Source: Deltaproteobacteria bacterium HGW-Deltaproteobacteria-2
GTDB taxonomy: Bacteria > Desulfobacterota > Syntrophia > Syntrophales > Smithellaceae
Direction: 5' to 3'
Assembly: GCA_002840505.1 (NCBI GenBank)
Contig: PHBC01000002.1
Coordinates: 180,316-244,315 of the forward strand
Length of the DNA: 64,000 nt
Below the pieces are notes generated by a model that was not told the origin of the DNA, ran no database searches, and saw only the letters and a list, made by a program, of their open reading frames with translations. How positions within the stretch are numbered: position 1 is the stretch's first letter; each line of letters opens with the position of its first letter. A program made the translations under genes and the position numbers. This document shows, one piece after another, positions 25,695 to 35,400 of this stretch.

Positions 25695-26165
25695 ATGGAA
25701 AAACTGACAGAAAAACAAATTAAAGTTGCACGTTTGATCCAAAAAGATATGGCCGTGGTTAAATACCCATTTGATGAAACAGGTGAATCTTGCGGATTAA
25801 GCGGCCAAGAAGTCCTGAATATTACAAAAGAACTTTTGAATGAAAATATCATTCGCAGGTTCGGTGCCCTGCTTCGTCATCAAAAGGCAGGATACGCAAA
25901 AAACGCATTAGTAGTATGGTCAATACCTCCTGGGCAGGTAGAACAATCCGGTAATATTTTATCCTCCTATAGCTTTGTCTCTCATTGTTATGAAAGAAAT
26001 CCAGCCTTCAAAGGAAAATATAACCTTTTTACTATGCTTCATTTTAGGGATGAAAACATTTTACCGCTAATCCGTGATATGGCAGTTGCAACAGGCATTG
26101 ATGAATATCTAATATTGGAAAGCATTAAGGAATACAAAAAAAAATCTCCGGAGTACTTCTCGTGA
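25695..26165 (+). CDS. ahbB: Siroheme decarboxylase-like protein (AhbB/NirH type, Lrp/AsnC fold)
   Basis: 156 residues. An N-terminal winged-helix region (1-62) has ITKELLNENIIRRFGALLRHQ, followed by an AsnC-like ferredoxin fold with GYAKNALVVWSIP, SHCYERNPAF and YNLFTMLHF. This pattern is characteristic of siroheme decarboxylase subunits, which remove two acetate carboxyls from siroheme in the alternative (Ahb) heme pathway. His/Arg of the RRFGA...RH segment are family-conserved. It overlaps hemL by 4 bases, linking it to tetrapyrrole synthesis. AhbA is not adjacent. No Shine-Dalgarno is visible. Confidence 0.85.
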   Translation: MEKLTEKQIKVARLIQKDMAVVKYPFDETGESCGLSGQEVLNITKELLNENIIRRFGALLRHQKAGYAKNALVVWSIPPGQVEQSGNILSSYSFVSHCYERNPAFKGKYNLFTMLHFRDENILPLIRDMAVATGIDEYLILESIKEYKKKSPEYFS

Positions 26166-27439
26166 GTAAAAACAGATCAAATTATTTTCCCCAGGCATGT
26201 AAGGTAATCCCCGGCGGAGTTAATTCTCCGGTTCGAGCCTGGAAATCGGTGGGCGGCAGACCTATTTTTGTAAGCCATGCAAAAGGCAGCAAAATTTTTG
26301 ACGTATCGGGTAAAGAATATATTGATTATGTTCTTTCCTGGGGGCCGATGATTCTGGGACACGCCCATTCGAAAGTAACCACAGCTGTTTGTAACAAAGC
26401 CAAAAAGGGAACCAGTTTCGGCGCTCCGACTCCCGCAGAAACGCAAATGGCAAAATTAATTTCCGAGGCCATTCCCTCGATGGAACTTATACGTATGACC
26501 TCCTCCGGTACTGAAGCAACTATGACCGCAATCCGTCTGGCGCGTGGCTTTACCGGCCGGAATATTATCGCCAAATTTGACGGCTGTTACCACGGACATA
26601 GTGACTCACTTTTGATTAAAGCCGGATCAGGTGTGGCAACTTTCGGAATTCCCGGTTCTCCGGGAATTCCGGTAGACCTCGCCAGATTGACGCTAAGTTT
26701 ACCGTACAATGATGTTGGTACACTTCAAAAAGCAATAGAGACCTATGGCTCGCGGCTCGCGGCAATAGTCGTTGAACCTGTGGCGGGCAACATGGGTGTT
26801 GTTCCACCGCGGAATGGATTCCTGGATAAACTTAGAAAGCTTACAGCAAAATACGGCATAGTTTTAATCTTTGACGAAGTCATCACCGGCTTTCGCTTTA
26901 CCTTCGGCGGTTATCAGAATTTAACAGATGTTAAACCGGACCTGACTTGCCTGGGTAAAATCATCGGCGGAGGAATGCCCGTCGGCGCCGTTGGCGGGAA
27001 AAAAGAAATCATGGAAAAACTTGCCCCCCTTGGAGATATTTATCAAGCCGGAACTCTTTCCGGAAATCCTTTGGCCATGAGCGCCGGTTTAGCTACGTTA
27101 AACATCCTTAAAACGAAAAAATACTCTTTATTGGATGAAAAAACCAACATTCTTTGTCAGGAGATACAACGCCTGTTTACGGCCAAAGGCATTGACGTTT
27201 GTATAAACAGAGTTCATTCTATGTTTACTATCTTCTTCCATCATGGTCCTGTTTACGATTTTAACACTGCTCAAAAATCAGATACAGCAATGTTTGCCCG
27301 TTTTTTCCATGGCATGCTGAAAAACAGCATCTGGTTGGCGCCATCTCAATTTGAGTCAGGATTTCTTTCTTTCGCTCATACGCAGAAAGATATAGAAAAG
27401 ACGATTGATGGCTGTTCCAAAACATTAAGGAATCTATGA
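26162..27439 (+). CDS. hemL: Glutamate-1-semialdehyde 2,1-aminomutase
   Basis: A 425-residue PLP enzyme that makes 5-aminolevulinate from glutamate-1-semialdehyde (C5 pathway). Family blocks are IPGGVNSPVRAWKSVGG near the N-terminus, SWGPMILGHAH, MTSSGTEATMTAIRLARG, FDEVITGFR, and the PLP-lysine segment CLGKIIGGGMPVGAVGG, followed by GTLSGNPLAMSAG. Length is normal. It is co-transcribed with ahbB upstream. Confidence 0.98.
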   Translation: MSKNRSNYFPQACKVIPGGVNSPVRAWKSVGGRPIFVSHAKGSKIFDVSGKEYIDYVLSWGPMILGHAHSKVTTAVCNKAKKGTSFGAPTPAETQMAKLISEAIPSMELIRMTSSGTEATMTAIRLARGFTGRNIIAKFDGCYHGHSDSLLIKAGSGVATFGIPGSPGIPVDLARLTLSLPYNDVGTLQKAIETYGSRLAAIVVEPVAGNMGVVPPRNGFLDKLRKLTAKYGIVLIFDEVITGFRFTFGGYQNLTDVKPDLTCLGKIIGGGMPVGAVGGKKEIMEKLAPLGDIYQAGTLSGNPLAMSAGLATLNILKTKKYSLLDEKTNILCQEIQRLFTAKGIDVCINRVHSMFTIFFHHGPVYDFNTAQKSDTAMFARFFHGMLKNSIWLAPSQFESGFLSFAHTQKDIEKTIDGCSKTLRNL

Positions 27440-27517
27440 ACAGTTCATTGACAACTGTCTGTCGATTTTGTAATAGTTTTTTAAAATTTCCAAAAACATT
27501 CTTATAAGGAATCAGTT

Positions 27518-28837
27518 ATGAAACAAACTTTAACCGCCCAGACTTTTTTCGCGGGTAAAAACAAAATCGCTGTCATCGGTCTTGGATATGTGGGATTGCC
27601 CTTGGCGGCGCATTTATCGCGACATTTCAAAGTTATCGGATTTGATATTAATGAAGAAATAGTTTTGGAATTAAAAAAGAGTCACGACCGTACGATGGAG
27701 TTGTCCGATACCGAATTAAAAAAATCAAAAATTATTTTTACGTCAAGACAATCCGATCTTTCCTCAAGTAAGCTTTTTATCGTTGCTGTTCCGACACCGG
27801 TTGATCATTTTCATGTTCCCGACCTCGGCGCGATCGAAAATGCATCGGCTATCATCGGAAGGCAAATGTCCTCCGGTTCCTGTGTGGTTTACGAATCTAC
27901 AGTATATCCGGGTGTAACTGAAGATATTTGCGTTCCGATACTGGAGAGAGAATCCAAATTGAAATTTGGCAGAGATTTTACGGTAGGCTATTCCCCGGAG
28001 CGTATCAATCCCGGTGATAAAATCCACACCATTAGCAACACCACAAAGATTATCTCTGCCTCTGACGCAGCCACATTGAATTTACTGGAAGGCATCTATA
28101 GCGCTGTTGTCAAAGTCAATCTGCATCGTGTCTCGTCAATAAAGGTTGCCGAAGCGGCAAAAGTTATTGAAAATACGCAACGTGATATTAACATAGCGCT
28201 GATGAACGAACTGGCCATTATCTTTAATCGAATGGGAATAGACACACTTGAAGTTTTAGAGGCAGCCGGAACAAAATGGAATTTTCTTTCCTTCCGCCCC
28301 GGCCTTGTCGGCGGTCATTGCATCGGAGTTGATCCATATTACCTGACCTATAAAGCGGAAAGTATCGGCTATCGTCCGGAAGTCATTCTAGCCGGACGCA
28401 GAATCAACGACAATATGGGCAAATATGTGGCCCAAAAAGCAATTAAGATGATGATTGCATCCGATATTCAGGTAAATAAAGCACGCGTAGCTGTTTTGGG
28501 ACTATCATTTAAAGAAAACGTGCCTGATTTGCGTAACACGCGGGTTATCGACATAATAAAGGAATTAAATGATTACGGCGTAGAGGTTTTAGTTCACGAT
28601 CCTCTGGCTGACCCTGATGAAGCTCGTCAACATTATAACATTGAGCTCACTTCGCTGAGAAAGATTAAAAATGTTGATGCTGTTGTTCTGGCTGTGGCAC
28701 ATAACAATTACAAAGAAATAGGGCTTTCCCGTATTGCCGGACTTTGTCGTAAAAACTTTCCTATTTTACTCGATATCAAGGCTATATTTGAACCGGAAAA
28801 GGCAAGATCATCAGGAATTAATTACTGGCGCTTATAA
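27518..28837 (+). CDS. Nucleotide-sugar dehydrogenase (TviB/WecC-type)
   Basis: A 439-residue UDP-sugar 6-dehydrogenase. It has an N-terminal NAD Rossmann motif (VIGLGYVGLPLA near 20-31), VPTPVD, YESTVYPGVTED, a central helix with EAAKVIENTQRDINIALMNEL, and the catalytic cysteine region GGHCIGVDPYYL. The best match is the Vi-antigen TviB/WbpO group, which oxidises UDP-GlcNAc or UDP-GalNAc to the uronic acid. Substrate assignment is not certain. It opens a three-gene sugar-nucleotide unit with gmd and fcl. Confidence 0.92.
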   Translation: MKQTLTAQTFFAGKNKIAVIGLGYVGLPLAAHLSRHFKVIGFDINEEIVLELKKSHDRTMELSDTELKKSKIIFTSRQSDLSSSKLFIVAVPTPVDHFHVPDLGAIENASAIIGRQMSSGSCVVYESTVYPGVTEDICVPILERESKLKFGRDFTVGYSPERINPGDKIHTISNTTKIISASDAATLNLLEGIYSAVVKVNLHRVSSIKVAEAAKVIENTQRDINIALMNELAIIFNRMGIDTLEVLEAAGTKWNFLSFRPGLVGGHCIGVDPYYLTYKAESIGYRPEVILAGRRINDNMGKYVAQKAIKMMIASDIQVNKARVAVLGLSFKENVPDLRNTRVIDIIKELNDYGVEVLVHDPLADPDEARQHYNIELTSLRKIKNVDAVVLAVAHNNYKEIGLSRIAGLCRKNFPILLDIKAIFEPEKARSSGINYWRL

Positions 28838-28864
28838 CAAACTTAATCTTCTTAAGGATATGAA

Positions 28865-29896
28865 ATGAAAAAAGCTTTCATTACCGGTATTACCGGGCAG
28901 GACGGTTCTTATTTAACGGAGTTTTTACTAAATAAAGGCTATGAAGTTCACGGTTTGATTCGCCGTTCGAGCTCTTTCAATACCGAACGCATCAATCACC
29001 TTTATCGTGATTTCCATACACCGGATACAAAATTATTCCTTCACTATGGCGATTTGAGCGTTTCCGGTCAATTAATGGATCTACTTCACTCCATTCAACC
29101 TTCCGAAATTTACCATTTGGGAGCCCAAAGTCATGTGCGCGTAAGTTTTGATATGCCTGAATACACCGGTGACGTCACGGGATTAGGAACTTTGAGGATT
29201 TTAGAGGCAATACGCAAAATCGGAATTAAAGCTAAATTTTATCAGGCATCATCAAGTGAAATGTTTGGGGCGGCAACACCGCCGCAAAATGAAAAAACCA
29301 TCTTTCAGCCTCGCAGTCCCTATGCTGCTGCTAAAGTTTATGCATATCATATTGTGCAAAACTATCGCGATGCATACGGACTTTTCGCTACTAATGGTAT
29401 TCTTTTCAATCACGAATCACCGCGTCGGGGAGAAACATTCGTAACTCGAAAGATAACGCGTGCAGCTACGCAAATTAAATTAGGATTAAAAGAGAAGCTT
29501 TATCTCGGTAATCTGGACGCAAAGAGAGACTGGGGTTTTGCAGGAGATTTTGTAGAAGCCATGTGGCTTATGCTACAAGAGGATAAACCGGATGATTTTG
29601 TAATTGCCACCGGCGAAACTCATTCGGTTCGTGAATTTACACAAAAAGTTTTTAGCAAGCTTGACTTGGATTATGAAAAATATGTTTTCATTGATCCACG
29701 CTATTTTCGTCCTACAGAAGTTGATGTCTTACTGGGAGACGCATCCAAAGCGAAAAAAATGCTAAGTTGGAAACCGAAGGTCACCTTTGATGGCCTTATT
29801 GATATGATGGTCGCAAACGACATGGAACTGGCAAAAAAAGAAAAAACTTTATTGGATGCAGGTTTTTCCTGCACCAACAACCGACATCCTGCTTAA
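28865..29896 (+). CDS. gmd: GDP-mannose 4,6-dehydratase
   Basis: A 343-residue short-chain dehydrogenase. The NADP-binding [10 protein letters not shown] is at 8-17, followed by [15 protein letters not shown], the catalytic ASSSEMFG and SPYAAAK (YxxxK) motifs, and [18 protein letters not shown], all GMD hallmarks. It converts GDP-mannose to GDP-4-keto-6-deoxymannose, the substrate of the following gene. Its stop is 22 bases before the fcl start. Confidence 0.97.
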   Translation: MKKAFITGITGQDGSYLTEFLLNKGYEVHGLIRRSSSFNTERINHLYRDFHTPDTKLFLHYGDLSVSGQLMDLLHSIQPSEIYHLGAQSHVRVSFDMPEYTGDVTGLGTLRILEAIRKIGIKAKFYQASSSEMFGAATPPQNEKTIFQPRSPYAAAKVYAYHIVQNYRDAYGLFATNGILFNHESPRRGETFVTRKITRAATQIKLGLKEKLYLGNLDAKRDWGFAGDFVEAMWLMLQEDKPDDFVIATGETHSVREFTQKVFSKLDLDYEKYVFIDPRYFRPTEVDVLLGDASKAKKMLSWKPKVTFDGLIDMMVANDMELAKKEKTLLDAGFSCTNNRHPA

Positions 29897-29918
29897 TTTA
29901 AACAAAGAGGAATTAATC

Positions 29919-30863
29919 TTGCTAAAAAATAAACGTATAACCGTTACCGGCGGCAAAGGATTTTTGGGACACCACTTATTAAAGAAATTAAAAGATCACG
30001 GTTGCATTAATATTAAAATTGCTGATCTTCCCGAATACAATCTGACCAATATCACCGATATTCGCCGGATGTATGAAGAAACTAACCCCCAAATAGTTAT
30101 TCATCTTGCCGCCAAGGTTGGCGGTATAGGTTTTAATCAGGAAAAACCAGCCGAACTTTTTTACGATAATTTAATCATGGGCGCGCAATTACTTCATGAA
30201 GCCTATCTCCGTAATATTGAAAAATTTGTCGCTTTGGGAACAATTTGTGCCTATCCTAAATTTACATCCGTGCCGTTTAAAGAAGAAGATATCTGGAATG
30301 GCTATCCGGAAGAAACCAATGCTCCTTATGGATTAGCCAAGAAAATGATGCTGGTACAATCGCAAGCTTACCGCCGGCAATATGGTTTCAATTCTATCTT
30401 TTTACTTCCGGTAAACCTTTATGGCCCGGGAGATAATTTCGATTCCAGTTCATCCCATGTTATCCCCGCTTTAATTAAAAAATGTTTTGATGCAATCGAT
30501 GCCCATGATGATAAAATAGAAGTCTGGGGAACAGGTTTGGCCACCCGTGAATTTTTTTATGTGGAAGATGCGGCCCAAGCCATTTATCTGGCCGCTTTGT
30601 CGTACAATAAAAGTGAACCTGTTAATATCGGTACCGGCTCTGAAATATCCATTAAAGAACTGACAAATCTTATTGTGAAATTAACCGGTTTTACAGGAAA
30701 TATTGTTTGGGATAAATCCAAACCGGATGGTCAGCCCAAACGCTTATTGGATACTTCCAAGGCATTGAAAGAATTTGGATTTAAGGCGAGCACTGACCTT
30801 AATACAGGACTAATGAAAACAATTAAATGGTATAGTGAAAACCGCCATCTATTGAAAAAATGA
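29919..30863 (+). CDS. fcl: GDP-L-fucose synthase
   Basis: 314 residues; a bifunctional epimerase/reductase that completes GDP-L-fucose from the Gmd product. Motifs are [22 protein letters not shown], the catalytic LGTICAYP and NAPYGLAKK (YxxxK), and [10 protein letters not shown] chose the TTG at 29919 because an AAAGAGG lies 8 bases upstream and conserved sequence starts there; the longer frame would overlap gmd. Gene order gmd-fcl is the classic one. Confidence 0.95.
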   Translation: MLKNKRITVTGGKGFLGHHLLKKLKDHGCINIKIADLPEYNLTNITDIRRMYEETNPQIVIHLAAKVGGIGFNQEKPAELFYDNLIMGAQLLHEAYLRNIEKFVALGTICAYPKFTSVPFKEEDIWNGYPEETNAPYGLAKKMMLVQSQAYRRQYGFNSIFLLPVNLYGPGDNFDSSSSHVIPALIKKCFDAIDAHDDKIEVWGTGLATREFFYVEDAAQAIYLAALSYNKSEPVNIGTGSEISIKELTNLIVKLTGFTGNIVWDKSKPDGQPKRLLDTSKALKEFGFKASTDLNTGLMKTIKWYSENRHLLKK

Positions 30864-30922
30864 ACGCCGGTCATATTTTTATTGACTTGCAGTCTAATTC
30901 ATGTTAAGGAGCGCTCCGTAAA

Positions 30923-31207
30923 ATGGATAAAGACCTCCAAAAGTATGCTATGCAAATGGCATTAGCCAGTAGCATAGGTATAGCCATGGTCTTGGCTATT
31001 TTTGGTTGCCTTTTACTGGGAAGTTATTTAGATCGTAAATTCGATTCCGGTCATGTTTTCACAGTTGTTTTTATGATGATAGGAATTGCGGCCGGTTTTC
31101 GAAACATATACGTTTTGATTAAAAAAAATTTTACGGATGAAGAACCGATAATAAAGAGTTTAAAAAGTGAACCTCATCGTCAAAGACCCGCTCCAAAAAA
31201 AGATTGA
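30923..31207 (+). CDS. atpZ: AtpZ-family F0F1-ATPase assembly protein
   Basis: 94 residues with two membrane helices (about 14-35 and 45-66). The family pattern is LGSYLDRKFDSGHVFTVV and GIAAGFRNIYVLIKK. AtpZ/AtpI-like proteins help assemble the c-ring or supply Mg2+. It heads the atpZ-atpI-atpB unit and overlaps atpI by 41 bases. A TTGACT 20-odd bases upstream could be part of a promoter, but the -10 is poor. Confidence 0.88.
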   Translation: MDKDLQKYAMQMALASSIGIAMVLAIFGCLLLGSYLDRKFDSGHVFTVVFMMIGIAAGFRNIYVLIKKNFTDEEPIIKSLKSEPHRQRPAPKKD

Positions 31208-31565
31208 ATTTGTCAACTGGATTCTTCTGGCTATTCTTTTTATTCCTGCATTAATTTTAACTCCTTTTAAGTTTGCCTTGGGCATACTTCTGGGCGGATT
31301 CATCAGCATTATCAATTTCTTCTGGATGGAACGCGGTTTGCGCGACCTTTTCAGCAACACTTCTAAAAATGTAAAAGCTCCTGTAATGGTTAAATATTAC
31401 ATTCGTCTGGCGCTGACCGCTGTTGTTTTATATTTCCTGATTGCCAATGACACGGTAAATGTTATTGGATTACTTATTGGACTTTCCGTGGTAGTAATCA
31501 ACATTATCATTACGCTGATCACCACTATGGCAAAAAAAAAATTAATTGAGGAGGTTATTAAGTAG
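31167..31565 (+). CDS. atpI: ATP synthase subunit I
   Basis: 132 residues, GTG start inside the atpZ 3' end. Four hydrophobic segments are visible, including FALGILLGGFISIINFFWMERGL, the conserved Gly-rich helix of the AtpI (PF03899) family. AtpI acts as a chaperone for c-ring formation. It is 3 bases from atpB. Although it assists c-ring assembly, the c gene itself lies 5.7 kb away on the other strand. Confidence 0.85.
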   Translation: MNLIVKDPLQKKIEFVNWILLAILFIPALILTPFKFALGILLGGFISIINFFWMERGLRDLFSNTSKNVKAPVMVKYYIRLALTAVVLYFLIANDTVNVIGLLIGLSVVVINIIITLITTMAKKKLIEEVIK

Positions 31566-31568
31566 AAT

Positions 31569-32222
31569 ATGCATCCACTGCTTTTCCTAGAAAATCATTA
31601 TGTTCCTGAACAAGTCATGTATGCATTGTTTGTCGGGATCCTTTTGGCTACGCTTTCTTTACTGGCCACAAGAAGTTTGGCAGTTTATCCCGGCAAGTTC
31701 CAAAATGTAATGGAAGTGATTATCGGAGGATTTGATTCTCTGCTTAATGAAATAATGGGACATAACGGAAGAAAATTTTTTCCTTTGATTGCGACCCTGG
31801 GACTATTTATTCTTGCCTCTAATCTTATAGGCATTGTCCCCGGCTTTGAATCTCCCACGGCAAACATTAACACCAACCTTGCCATGGCTCTGATTGTTTT
31901 TTTCTCCACGCATGTTGTTGGAGTTAAGGAACATGGATTTAAATACTTTAAGCAATTTTGCGGACCAGTCTGGTGGCTTATACCTCTTATGCTGCCGATT
32001 GAAATTATAAGCCATTTGTCACGACCTCTCTCTTTGACTTTCCGATTATTCGGTAATATCAAAGGTGAAGACATCGTTCTGCTGGTTGTTCTTTTCCTTG
32101 TTCCGTATTTTGTTCCACTACCTGTTTTTGTGTTGATGATTTTTACGTCTTTAGTCCAGACGCTTGTTTTTATGCTCTTGGCTATGATGTATATCGCCGG
32201 GGCCATGGAAGAAGGTCATTAA
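31569..32222 (+). CDS. atpB: F0F1 ATP synthase subunit a
   Basis: A 217-residue membrane subunit of the proton channel. The essential arginine is visible in [19 protein letters not shown], with [21 protein letters not shown] earlier and a C-terminal [15 protein letters not shown] helix. It has five to six transmembrane helices. It is followed not by atpE and atpF but by a strong terminator, so the F0 operon is split. F0 subunit b and F1 genes are not in the window. Confidence 0.96.
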   Translation: MHPLLFLENHYVPEQVMYALFVGILLATLSLLATRSLAVYPGKFQNVMEVIIGGFDSLLNEIMGHNGRKFFPLIATLGLFILASNLIGIVPGFESPTANINTNLAMALIVFFSTHVVGVKEHGFKYFKQFCGPVWWLIPLMLPIEIISHLSRPLSLTFRLFGNIKGEDIVLLVVLFLVPYFVPLPVFVLMIFTSLVQTLVFMLLAMMYIAGAMEEGH

Positions 32223-32249
32223 TATTACAATAATAAATCTACCATCTAG

Positions 32250-32297
32250 ACCGCAGCAAGAAATATTAATTAAGATTTCTTGCTGCGGTTATTCTTT
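32250..32297 (+). terminator. Strong terminator after atpB
   Basis: A long perfect stem: ACCGCAGCAAGAAAT (32250-32264) pairs with ATTTCTTGCTGCGGT (32275-32289), followed by TATTCTTTT. It closes the atpZ-atpI-atpB transcript where atpE would normally follow. Confidence 0.9.
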
Positions 32298-32388
32298 TAT
32301 CGATTAAGCATTTCCTTTTAATAAAACTTTAACACAATATTTTAAGTTTAAATTCATCGAAACATATTTTTTGAGCATCATCTTACTC

Positions 32389-32417
32389 TTGACGATAGAC
32401 TTTAATAGTAATATTTA
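32389..32417 (+). promoter_or_regulatory. Candidate sigma-70 promoter of the dehydratase activase
   Basis: TTGACG (32389-32394), 17 bases, then TATTTA (32412-32417), lying 47 bases before the ATG at 32464. It fits a sigma-70 consensus well and follows the atpB terminator. Confidence 0.55.
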
Positions 32418-32463
32418 TAAATTGTAAAAATTATTATTTATCTTAACAGCATTCGGATTTTAT

Positions 32464-35400
32464 ATGTATAGCTTAGGTATAAACATAGGTTCCTCCAGTG
32501 TTAAAGTCAGCATGCTGGAGGAGAATAATATTTCATGGAGTGAAGTAGAACCTCACGAAGGTGACTTTCTTCATTCTCTCGAAAATATTTTATCGTCCCA
32601 TAATATACCAAGGGATATCGCCGTTCTGGCTACGGGCACTGAAGGCAGACACCTTTTAAATGTTAACAGCGTTATTGAACCTCTTTGTATTGAGGAAGCT
32701 CTCCAACACCTTCACTATAAAGTTGATGCGATAGTCTCCCTTGGCGGCGAAGATTTCGTTGTTTATACCATCGGAAAAAATAACAAGATAATAAAGAGCT
32801 TTTCAGGAAACAAATGCGCTTCGGGCACCGGCGAATTTTTTAAACAGCAGCTTGCTCGAATGAATATGAGCCTCAATGATATTAATTCCATCTCGGAACA
32901 GAGACGAGTGTTGAAGCTTTCTTCACGGTGTTCCGTTTTTATGAAAAGTGACTGCACCCATCGCCTGAATAAAGGCGAAGCTGATAAGGGTGATATTGTT
33001 CTGTCATTGTCCGATGTGATGGCCACTAAAGTGGTTGACTTTGTCAAGCGGGCAAAAATAACGAGGGGCAAGGTACTTCTTGTCGGCGGTGTTACACAAA
33101 ATCAGTATATAGTTCACTTTATCCGTGAGCGTATGCCGGAAATAAAATTCATAATTCCTGATCAGGCATCATATTTTGAGGCTTACGGGGCCGCGCTTAT
33201 GGCCAGAAATTCAGGAAGCACATTACATTCGCTAAGTAATCTTTTTTTACCCAACAAAATTCAATTTAATCGATTTAAAAGCTTACGGACGGCAGAAGGC
33301 AAGGTAACCTACCTTCCCTCCCCCAAAGCCAAAGTTATAGCTGGAAAAGAATATATTCTGGGCGTTGATGGAGGATCAACTACAACCAAGGCCTGCTTAA
33401 TTGATATAGAAACAAATGAAATTACAGCATCTTTCTATGGCCGTACATATGGCGATCCGGTTACGTCGTTAAAGAATTGTCTGACCGAGATGAAACAACA
33501 AATCAATAAAGATGTCGGTAATGATGGCAAAATCAATATAACAATTGCCGCAACAACCGGATCTTCGCGAGAACTTCTTGGAGTGTTCTTAGAAACTCCA
33601 GCCGTATATAATGAGATTATCGCTCATACCGTGGGAACTACTTTTTACAACCGCAACATTGATACAATATTCGAAATCGGCGGACAAGACGCCAAGTATG
33701 TTTTTCTAAAAAATAAAGTTCCAATAGACTATGCCATGAACGAAGCCTGCTCCGCCGGAACCGGCTCGTTTTTAGAAGAATCGGCGCAGGGTGATTTGAA
33801 TATCGCTAATGCCTGGGAAATTGGCGATATAGCCCTTCTGGCACAGGAACCGCTTAAGTTCGGCGAACATTGTTCGGCGTTTATCAATTCTGACGTTCGC
33901 AAGGCCATTCAACAAGGCGCCCCCCGTGAAGACATTACAGCCGGAATAGTCATTTCTATTGTCTCCAACTATCTCAACAGAGTCGTCGGCAACAGAACCA
34001 TCGGCAACAATATCGTCCTGCAGGGAGGCGTAGCTAAAAATAAAGCGGTGCCTTTGGCTTTTGCTATGTTACTCGATAAAAATATAATTGTTCCTCCCGA
34101 TCCCGAACTCATGGGTTGTTTCGGTGTCGCCCTACTGGCCCTGCAAAAATTAAAGGAAGGCTTTCTGACCAAGACTTCCTATAATCTTGATCAAATCCTT
34201 GCTACCGACATTATTTATGAAAAGGAGTTTCAGTGTAAGTCTTGCGATAATTTCTGCTCGATTCGCATGCTCAGAGTTAATAATAATAAGTATATGTTCG
34301 GCGGCAGATGTAACAAATATGCCAATATCAGAAAGAAAAAAGTCGTTAATGAAGCTGAAGTATCTGACTACATAGAACAGCGCAACAACCTTCTCTTTAA
34401 TGAATGTGCTCCCGATTACAATACTTTTATCAAGAAAAAAGAATGCATCATTGGTATTCCCCGTTGTTTTTCCATTTACACTCTTTGGCCTCTTTACTCC
34501 TGGTTCTTTCATTCTCTAGGAGTCGAAATTTTTGTCTCAAAGAATATACCAACTGAGGGAATAGCACGAGTGGAAAGCGCCTATTGTTTTCCCGCGGAAA
34601 TCGCTCACGGGGCAGTTCAGGATATATTCGAACGAAATCTGGATTATATCTTTCTGCCCCACTTCAAGGATATGAAAAGTTATGAAAAGAATTATCCGGC
34701 AAATTTTTGTCCTATCACTCAAAGTTTACCTTACTATATTAAGAAGGCTTTTCCAGAAATTCCAGAAGATAAATATTTGGCTCCAGTGATCAGTTTTATG
34801 TACGGTGTGGAAAAGGCCAGCGAATCATTTATTGAGATGGGTTGTAAACTGGGTTTTAACGAACATGACTCCAAAAAAGCGTTTACCATCGCATATAGAA
34901 AGCAAATGGAATATTTTACCAAGGCAGCCGATCTCGGGAAAACAGCACTGGCTGAAGCACGAAGCGCTAAAAAACCGGTTATTGCTATTCTGGGCCGTCC
35001 TTACAATGCTTTTACAACAGATGCCAATATGGACATTCCCAGAAAATATACTACCGGCGGTTATTCAGTTATTCCCTTTGACATTCTCCCTTTTACCGAT
35101 GCATCAATTTATCCTAACATGTACTGGTATTACGGTCAGGAGGATATGAAAGCCAGTGCACTTTTAAAAAATGAAGATAATATTTATATAACTTATATTT
35201 CCAATTTTTCATGCGCTCCTGATTCTTTCCTGCTGCATTACCTGAAATGGATAATGGGCACCAAACCTTTCTTGATTCTAGAATTGGACTCACACACGGC
35301 CGATGCCGGCGTTGATACGCGCATTGAAGCTTTTCTGGATATTATCGAAGGATACAGATCAAAATTTAAAGATATTCATGAAGAAAGATATGACAACAAT

